From contig NC_092678.1 in assembly GCF_964355755.1 (NCBI RefSeq), positions 22,920,365-22,984,364 of the forward strand: a stretch of DNA of 64,000 bases. Direction: 5' to 3'. The translations under genes and the position numbers were made by a program. Positions 61,501 to 64,000 of this stretch are shown here, piece after piece. Under the pieces are notes generated by a model. The model ran no database searches. It saw only the letters and a program-made list of their open reading frames with translations, and was not told the DNA's origin. How positions within the stretch are numbered: the first letter of the stretch is position 1; each line of letters opens with the position of its first letter. This stretch comes from Antedon mediterranea. Taxonomy: Eukaryota; Echinodermata; Crinoidea; Comatulida; Antedonidae.

Positions 61501-63979
61501 TCGGTGCTATATAAATTTGATATAGATTCATGGTCTAATGGTTAGAACATCTGCATATCAGAAAGTCCGGGTTCGAATCTCGGTTGGGGCGAACAGAAAA
61601 CACAATTTTATTTAAAGAAAATTGCATTTATTGTTCAGTACTGTGCCAACTGGTTAGATTTTGCTGATGAAGAATCTGGGATTGCTGGTTATTCGTTGGG
61701 ATTAGGATCATCTCCCGGATCAACAGATGTTGTCGACTTTATCTCTCTCAAAAGCCATGACTACAAGTACTGTTTCTCTGGCCTGAATCTTCAACATGGT
61801 GTGAAGTATTATGGGGTTCTAGCAGCGTTTAATGGTGGACACAAGCACCTCAACACAACTGTTTCATCTGATGGAGGTACTGTTGTGTATTATATAAGTT
61901 ACATAATATACATTTTTTACAGTATTGTGAACAGAGAATATAGAATAAAACAGTTGCATTGTCAATAATTTTCAATCTTTAAGTGAATTTAAGAAAAAGA
62001 AAATGTTAAGCTAATCTTGTGGTCTGTAAATTGTTGGTATTTTCTGGAAGGCATGTCCATATATACTAATTAAATATAATTTCTTCTGTCACCAGTCTTG
62101 ATTGATGTGACCCCACCTGTGGAGGGACACCTTCTTGATGGTCTCTTACCTGACAACGAAGACCTTCAGTATTCGTCTGCTCCTGCTACAGTCTCTGGCC
62201 AATGGTATAACTTCACAGATCCTGAATCTGGTATTGATGATGTTATCGTTACTATATATGGCAGACATACTCTGAGGTACACTTATACAATAATCATTTG
62301 TATATACAGAACAGTCAACTCTCCCAATACCAGACTCTCTGAAAACCAAAATTGTCACAAAATCAGACTTTTCATGAGGTCCAAAAGGTCCCAAACTCTG
62401 TTTTCAGAATACCAGACTAGATACCCAGACTTGCCCAAGGTTGTCCGATATTGGAAAAGTTGACTATGCTTGGAATATATTAGCATTTTATTTTATTTGT
62501 TATTATTTTATCTCCGTAACCATTTTAATTACTTTTAATTTAGTGAGGAGTTCGCAGAATTTGAAATCATCCATGAATCTGAATCTGTTGAACCGAACGC
62601 TACGTTTTTTGAATGGCATCACTTCCACCTGAAAGATGGCGATGACGTGTTCATCGAACTAGACGTTGTCAACCAAGCTGGCCTCTCGGTAACGCAAAGG
62701 TCAGATGGTTTCAGAGTTGACCTTACACCACCGATCATGACATTTATCGGGGATGGAAGTACACCAGGAGAAGACATAGAATTTCAGGTTAGTTATGATT
62801 TATAGTTTTTATGTAGATGATGTGAATCAAGTTATTATGTTTGAACAAACTCGCATGCGAATGTCTGCATGTTTAATAAACATTTAGTATAGGCCGATAA
62901 TTGTTACCATAAAACTTTAAATGTTTCTCTGCCAGTACTACCCTGCAGACTAATGCAAGTCATGTTGAGAAATAAGAAGTAGTTGTAACAAGGTGCAGTA
63001 CTTTGAAACTCCAGAGATAAAGCTTAATACTCTTACTATATGCACGATTTTGTTTATTGTTTAATATGTTTATTTTTCTCAGTCGAATGACACATTGATA
63101 TCAGCAAACTGGAAATTCCACGACCCAGAGTCTGACATGAATCACTACAAATTCTCAGTTTCTGAAACCTACGGAGGAACCACACACCAAATATTTCCAA
63201 GTAAGTGAAATGATTTCAAGATGTCCAATTAACTTTGAACAAATAGTGCTATGGATGATTTCCTTCCCTCCTAAGGGTTCACTTTGTGTCTTAAATCTCT
63301 AACCAAACAGCGTTTATTCATCTCGCTCCAAGTGCTACAATGAGAGAGGCTGACATGTGCCAGTACACTGCAGTATACCCCTTCTCTAATGAATCTTGAC
63401 TTCATATTGTTTTGAGAAAATATGTATGCTTATTAGACGTTTACGTAACATTTTACTTTATTTCAGGTCCTCATTCTCACCCAGCATTTATAGAAGTGCC
63501 TCAATCCCAAGACGCTCATACAGAATATGATCTGACATTGAAAGAGGGCGGTCTGTACAACACCCGAATTTCAGGAGTAAATAACGCAGGTTTGACATCA
63601 CCACATGAGACCAATGGTGTCATCATAGATCCGTCTCCACCTTTGGTAAGCTGTTTTTGCATTTAGTTAAAATTCCTTAAGGATATCTACGAATACTTGT
63701 ATGGTTATGTTGATATTAGAAGTGTAATACTTCAAGGGACCAAAAATATTAGTTATCAATTTGTTAGTTTGTTAGTTATATTCAGTTTGTAAGTTTTTTA
63801 TCCAATTACATTTCAGCTGTCCAGCATCAAGGTTGGTGTCATGGATCCTGGAGAATCTGAAGAGTTTTTATTTGGATATGTTTGGCAAAGTGATCCAGAA
63901 GGAATCAGAGCTACGTGGAAAGCAGTGGATGCTGAGAGCGGTATTATATCCTATTGGGCTGCAATAGGAACTCAACCAG
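30947..63979 (+). CDS. Giant secreted lipid-transfer / PAN / FN3-like protein gene, 55 exons, 3'-incomplete
   Basis: One plus-strand gene fills the right half of the window. I joined 55 exons with GT-AG borders; their lengths sum to 8,395 nt and all phases agree, giving 2,798 codons and an open phase-1 end at 63979, so the gene continues beyond the window. The start at 30947 (MGPLWCQRFLYFVLIITLTD) gives a signal peptide; an in-frame ATG at 30893 would bury it. Layout: vitellogenin/apoB-type N-terminal lipid-transfer region (~1-820), coiled coil (~820-980), unrecognised beta-rich middle (~980-1825), PAN-like module (~2006-2078), FN3-like modules (~2079 onward). I do not recognise the exact gene. 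A secreted lipid-binding or extracellular-matrix role is inferred. Confidence 0.85.
31608..31647. repeat. Perfect 17-bp hairpin in intron 2
   Basis: CACACCAGGGAAGAGTG is followed by the 6-base loop AAATTA and then the exact complement CACTCTTCCCTGGTGTG. It lies between exons 2 and 3 of the large gene. It could be a very small palindromic insertion or an RNA hairpin; no further pairing extends it. Confidence 0.9.
32440..32870. repeat. AGGCCT/CTAGGCCTAG-rich tract
   Basis: Overlapping words of TAGGCCTA, CTAGGC and TAGTAGTAGG fill about 400 bp of intron 4, giving dense overlapping palindromes. Isolated AGGCCTA words occur throughout the window, but nowhere as densely as here. Confidence 0.8.
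34152..34340. mobile_element. Mariner-type MITE family T2, copy 1 (diverged)
   Basis: It starts ACAGTACCTACCCC and contains AAGGACACACT and GTTAAAACATATCCATGACC, then TGTCCCCTTAATAGAGG. These are family words shared with 40663-40839, 42134-42318 and 49302-49440. Confidence 0.6.
34716..41001 (+). CDS. Exons 9-19: helical domain of the lipid-transfer region
   Basis: Exons: 34716-34812, 35168-35276, 35824-35998, 36731-36782, 37190-37327, 37773-37984, 38385-38494, 38588-38805, 39296-39447, 40285-40461, 40855-41001 (residues 289-817). Repeated amphipathic helices (MALEKLSYKQIKQLAHPYFT; RNFLLDGIAGIRTNYNHDLL) and VVLLGALGNAAHPKSADYIL are typical of the superhelical part of vitellogenin/MTP domains. 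Two dibasic sites stand out: HHRRRRST in exon 14 and RGKRSARK in exon 16, both furin-like. The acceptor of exon 19 lies 14 bp after a MITE end. Confidence 0.82.
36470..36606 (+). mobile_element. LINE 3'-tail fragment
   Basis: The segment ends GACAATAAAGATTTATCTTATCTTA, the kind of short-repeat 3' tail made by CR1/L2-like LINEs. A matching antisense ATAAG-repeat start is at 35343-35362. No coding part is seen. It lies in intron 11. Confidence 0.5.
39166..39264. mobile_element. MITE family T1, copy 1
   Basis: Its terminal inverted repeats are GCTGTTTACACTATCAAACT and the complement of AATTTGATAGTGTAGACAGA. This is the shortest of eight family members in introns between 39.1 and 53.9 kb. In this copy the ATATGGTAGTGATATG core is reduced to one unit. 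Confidence 0.85.
39472..40120. mobile_element. Foldback MITE inserted in a short tandem repeat
   Basis: Arms at about 39530-39690 and 39810-39960 are mutual reverse complements, sharing ACCGAGGACCATATTTT, GGATATCGNCGCAC and CTGTGACGTCACAGGT. Around it, a ~60-bp unit (TAGCTTAGG..CTGTA..AGTACCAAA..TGTA) occurs at 39472-39530, 39985-40045 and 40065-40115, so the element probably inserted into a pre-existing tandem repeat. Confidence 0.8.
40663..40839. mobile_element. Mariner-type MITE family T2, copy 2 (complete)
   Basis: CAGTTGAACTTCTTATTCAG at the left and the complement CTCTTAATAGAGATCCTACTG at the right are flanked by TA on both sides, the Tc1/mariner target duplication. Its right end lies 15 bp before exon 19. 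Confidence 0.8.
41550..49222 (+). CDS. Exons 20-33: coiled coil and unrecognised middle region
   Basis: Exons: 41550-41692, 41945-42015, 42319-42431, 42809-42978, 43334-43511, 44053-44196, 44914-45105, 45976-46117, 46481-46653, 46935-47073, 47423-47629, 47841-47907, 48337-48500, 48989-49222 (residues 818-1529). Exons 20-23 are charged and heptad-like (FTEQKKRIEEKIQSLKG, VVEEKKALIREIDEKLRTEL) and probably form a coiled coil or long helices. The rest is cysteine-poor, beta-like sequence that I do not recognise, except a Pro/Ser/Thr-rich linker in exon 27 (TPARSSPPPTDTIP). Exon 33 ends in an acidic run, DEEAKEEEE, followed at once by a basic run in exon 34. Confidence 0.8.
42134..42318. mobile_element. 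MITE family T2, copy 3, running into the acceptor of exon 22
   Basis: ATTCAGGGGACACCCCTAT and GTTAAAACATATACTGTAG are T2 words. The block GTTAAAACATATAGTTCCCT plus CTCACAG occurs twice (42203-42239 with an insertion, and 42292-42318), and the second occurrence is itself the 3' splice site of exon 22. Confidence 0.6.
42478..42640 (+). mobile_element. SINE fragment with a conserved GGATGTAAAGCTGTTGATCC core
   Basis: The segment CATAGGATGTAAAGCTGTTG then ATCCCGTGTAC matches the core at 52116-52143. Other copies are at 48010-48245 (reverse) and 57780-57990. The core word GGA(T)GGGACGTAAA..GGTCC..GTGTA resembles the conserved central domain seen in several deuterostome SINE families. Confidence 0.55.
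43595..43775. mobile_element. Small inverted-repeat element, copy 1
   Basis: CAACAGGATGCTGAGCTC at the left pairs imperfectly with CTCAGTGTCCTGTT at the right. The whole element is present in opposite orientation at 56967-57190 (GATCAAAG, TCTGTGGCTGCGACAT and CCAAGATAGGAACT shared). Confidence 0.7.
43778..43927. mobile_element. MITE family T1, copy 2
   Basis: AAGCTCTGTCTACTCTATCA starts the element, followed by GATGTGCCCATATATGGACA and ATCACTACCATGTTTGGACA. The right terminal repeat is degraded. Confidence 0.75.
45469..45654. mobile_element. Tigger/pogo-type MITE, copy 1
   Basis: CAGTCAACTCTCCCAATACC at the left and its exact complement at the right are flanked by TA. It is 186 bp long with no coding sequence. 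A diverged copy is at 62312-62465. TA duplication with CAGT..-ending repeats fits the Tc1/mariner-pogo group. Confidence 0.85.
45783..45923. mobile_element. MITE family T1, copy 3
   Basis: AAGCTCTGTTTACACTATCA on the left and TTCATAGTGTAGACAAAGCT on the right, with the ATATATGGACATGAT core. Confidence 0.85.
48010..48245 (-). mobile_element. SINE with conserved core, reverse orientation
   Basis: CACCGGGGTAACCCCC, AGGTTCTTTAAAGTGCACAT and CTTATCCGAGAAG are the reverse-complement core of the SINE at 52010-52200 and 57780-57990. It lies in intron 31. Confidence 0.65.
49302..49440. mobile_element. MITE family T2, copy 4 (partial)
   Basis: CAGTAAAACCAATCTTTAGG, ACTTCTATTAAGGGG and ACACTATAACCAACCCCC match the T2 family. 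The right end is truncated. Confidence 0.6.
49701..49852. mobile_element. MITE family T1, copy 4
   Basis: AAGCTCTGTCTACACAATCA and GTTTGATAGTTTAGACAGGG are the terminal repeats. There are two AAATATGGTA(G/A)TGA core units. Confidence 0.85.
49889..53697 (+). CDS. Exons 34-40: unrecognised beta-rich region
   Basis: Exons: 49889-49972, 50430-50516, 50633-50772, 51232-51394, 51845-51915, 52726-52877, 53508-53697 (residues 1530-1825). It begins with a basic stretch (DKRTSRRTKAPFKLKK), a third possible convertase site. It includes hydrophobic runs such as FFSLLWPLLLGGMVPMSF, and alternating strands (LYVDIELIPLTLKLDTYIEM) that resemble the amphipathic beta-sheets of large lipid-transfer proteins. 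No named domain is assigned. The donor of exon 40 (AAG/GTAAAG) is also the first base of a MITE. Confidence 0.78.
50052..50378. mobile_element. Two adjacent copies of another MITE family
   Basis: 50052-50200 has terminal repeats AGCTTGGTTCCCACTAGGAC and the complement GTCCTAGTGGAAACCAAGCT. 50240-50378 repeats the left end (AGCTTGGTTCCCACTAGGAT) and the GACCAATCACAA-type interior but lacks a clear right end. Confidence 0.75.
50784..50979. mobile_element. MITE family T1, copy 5 (expanded core)
   Basis: It starts 12 bp after the donor of exon 36. The core ~20-bp unit CCCAAATATGGTAGTGATAT is present about four times, more than in other copies. Terminal repeats: CTTGTTCTACACTATCAAAA and GTCTGATAGTGTAGACAAGG. 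Confidence 0.85.
51425..51628 (-). mobile_element. tRNA-derived SINE, copy 2
   Basis: Same orientation and order as the copy at 16455-16712: minus-strand head GGAGCTGTAGCTTGGTGGTT, B-box-like GGTTCAATCC, tail with CAATTACAGGATGGATAAAC on the plus strand. It lies in intron 37. Confidence 0.75.
52010..52200 (+). mobile_element. SINE with tRNA-like B box and conserved core
   Basis: A B-box-like GGTTTGAGACC is followed by CTTTCGGATGGGACGTAAAG, then GGTCCTGTGTA and TAAAGAACTTGTAGTACA. It lies in intron 38. Confidence 0.65.
52254..52394. mobile_element. MITE family T1, copy 6
   Basis: AAAGCTCTGTCTACACTATC with AAACTAGTTTGACAAAAAAA, and a right end of TTTGATAGTGTAGACTGAGT. Confidence 0.85.
52595..52714. 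mobile_element. MITE family T1, copy 7, ending 11 bp before exon 39
   Basis: The core units ATGCCCAAATATGGTAGTGA and the right terminal repeat TTGATAGTGTAAACAGAGCT are intact; the left terminal repeat is lost. The acceptor of exon 39 (TTTAAAG) follows directly. Confidence 0.8.
53699..53815. mobile_element. MITE family T1, copy 8, abutting the donor of exon 40
   Basis: The exon 40 donor reads AAG/GTAAAGCCCTGTCTAGAC, so the element's terminal AAGCCCTGTC begins two bases into the intron. The right end is degraded (ACAATAGTGGGG). Confidence 0.8.
54036..54110 (+). mobile_element. tRNA-like SINE head
   Basis: TCGGTGGTCTAGAGGTATGA (A-box-like) and GGGCGTGGGTTTGAGCCCCA (B-box-like) are spaced as in a tRNA, but acceptor-stem pairing is not convincing. 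It is taken as a SINE head or tRNA relic in intron 40. Confidence 0.5.
54450..63979 (+). CDS. Exons 41-55: PAN/apple-like module and FN3-like beta modules
   Basis: Exons: 54450-54695, 55204-55498, 55765-55982, 56276-56571, 57276-57370, 58741-58911, 59301-59481, 60867-61033, 61295-61422, 61639-61876, 62096-62276, 62544-62787, 63083-63200, 63467-63645, 63817-63979. Exon 43 has ACAAECLKLPTTKCRSFNYN then GKCELLEE, the cysteine pattern of PAN/apple domains. Later exons repeat a pattern W..F.D.ESGI..Y.....G..PG, a tyrosine/asparagine-rich core (LQHGVKYYGVLAAFNG), and D.TPP..G..LDG, which read as fibronectin-III/Ig-like beta modules. Modules span two or more exons. The last exon ends in phase 1, 21 bp before the window edge. 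Confidence 0.82.
54802..55080. mobile_element. MITE with TTACAACTTGTAACCAGGTT ends
   Basis: TGTTACAACTTGTAACCAGG (54820-54840) and CAAACCTGGTTACAACTTGT (55043-55062) are inverted repeats around about 200 bp with no ORF. It lies in intron 41. Confidence 0.7.
56721..56960. repeat. 40-bp minisatellite, six units
   Basis: Six head-to-tail 40-bp units begin GCTATCACAATGCTGTTTAG at 56721, 56761, 56801, 56841, 56881 and 56921. Only two substitutions separate the set. There are no spacers, so it is not a CRISPR array. Intron 44. Confidence 0.95.
56967..57190. mobile_element. Small inverted-repeat element, copy 2
   Basis: Reverse-oriented homologue of 43595-43775, running from ACCAAGGCAATCTAACAACA to GAGCTCAGCATCCTG. 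It starts immediately after the 40-bp minisatellite. Confidence 0.7.
57460..57550 (+). repeat. Dispersed (CGGT)n repeat, copy 4 (short microsatellite)
   Basis: CATGGCTGCAGTCGCGTGCT, AAATTTGAGTTAGTGTTTAC and CATAGTGAGCTGTAGAGTCG match 14085-14190, but the CGGT tract is reduced to CTACCGACCAA. It lies in intron 45. Confidence 0.7.
57780..57990 (+). mobile_element. SINE fragment with conserved core
   Basis: TTGGATAAGTACTTAAAACTGAAGGTCCAGTGTCC, CATCTGGCTTGTGTGAACCT and the GGTTACCCCG segment match the reverse complement of 48010-48245. Confidence 0.6.
58041..58714. mobile_element. DNA transposon with TACCGTACTGACGCGGGTAT ends
   Basis: The left end TACCGTACTGACGCGGGTAT then AAGCCCA is exactly complemented at the right end. 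Subterminal copies of GGTGGGCTTATACCCGAG occur at 58099 and 58612 and again at 58668, so the terminal word is partly duplicated inward. It is 674 bp, and the short frames inside are not recognisable. Its right end lies 26 bp before exon 46. Confidence 0.85.
58960..59085 (+). mobile_element. Probable LINE 3'-tail fragment
   Basis: TTGCCTGAGGGAAAACATAT and TTTGACAATAAAGTAGTTATGAATC resemble the 3' ends of CR1/L2-like LINEs and the tail at 36580-36606. No coding part is seen. Confidence 0.4.
60060..60866 (+). repeat. Tandem array of 3' splice-site copies before exon 48
   Basis: Units of roughly 36-40 bp read TTTGTTTTGTTTTTAG then TGACCCTAATTCTGAGATAT. This is the polypyrimidine tract and AG acceptor of exon 48 followed by the first ~20 bases of that exon. 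About ten clear copies lie at 60340-60866. Upstream copies back to about 60060 are increasingly diverged. A larger unit of about 98 bp carrying GCATGGAGAAATAGTCTCCATG occurs three times inside. The true exon starts at 60867, the only copy that stays open (SDPNSEIYAVDIGIGEGKYD). Confidence 0.9.
61535..61605 (+). mobile_element. tRNA-like SINE head
   Basis: TGGTCTAATGGTTAGAACAT (A box) and GGGTTCGAATCTC (perfect B box) have tRNA-like spacing. The preceding GTCGGTGCTATATAAATTTG is a typical SINE tail. The 7-bp acceptor stem does not form, so it is not called a tRNA gene. It lies 33 bp before exon 50. Confidence 0.5.
62312..62465. mobile_element. Tigger/pogo-type MITE, copy 2
   Basis: CAGTCAACTCTCCCAATACC left end, GATATTGGAAAAGTTGACT degraded right end, and the shared interior GGTCCCAAA. 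Diverged from the copy at 45469-45654. Intron 51. Confidence 0.75.
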
Positions 63980-64000
63980 GTAACCAGAATAGATTAACTA

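Noticed and set aside
61535-61605. Plus-strand tRNA gene with perfect B box
   Set aside because: The T stem is good, but no acceptor stem forms and the anticodon arm has a five-base loop in the best fold. Read as a SINE head.

Overview
The window looks like AT-rich nuclear DNA from an animal, most likely an invertebrate deuterostome and perhaps an echinoderm. The reasons are multi-exon genes with GT-AG introns, death-fold/NACHT immune-receptor genes in tandem, a vitellogenin-type lipid-transfer gene, SINEs with a tRNA-like head, LINEs, and very frequent AGGCCT palindromes. The phylum is an inference. There is no bacterial operon, rRNA gene or CRISPR array.

Layout. 1-7.6 kb is repeat-rich and has no gene: a large foldback element (1-2252), a second inverted repeat, tandem and dispersed repeats, then sequence shared with the 3' flank of the second NLR gene. 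7.6-16.4 kb (minus strand) is NLR gene A: a 5' exon, an exon with two death-effector-like folds, a linker exon, a second exon with two more death folds, a short hydrophobic exon and one large NACHT exon. A 1.9-kb hAT-like element and a broken NACHT exon lie in its introns. 16.4-22.3 kb is a transposon nest: a tandem duplication interrupted by LINE-1, which is itself interrupted by LINE-2. 23.2-27.6 kb (minus strand) is NLR gene B, a paralog of A with matching 5' and 3' flanks. 27.6-30.9 kb is intergenic.

30.9 kb to the right edge (plus strand) is one very large gene. I resolved 55 exons whose splice phases all fit, giving at least 2,798 codons and running off the window. The product starts with a signal peptide and a vitellogenin/apoB-type lipid-transfer N-terminal region. 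A coiled-coil and unrecognised middle part follow, then a PAN/apple-like cysteine module and a long series of fibronectin-III-like beta modules. Its introns are packed with MITEs, SINEs and LINE tails, several of them touching splice sites.

The most unusual observations are: (1) a transmembrane-like exon between the death folds and NACHT of both NLR genes, flanked only by phase-1 introns, so it can be skipped without breaking frame; (2) an approximately 800-bp array just before exon 48 of the large gene, in which the 3' splice site plus the first bases of the exon have been tandemly amplified many times; (3) the lipid-transfer/PAN/FN3-like architecture; (4) MITEs that abut or may supply splice sites.
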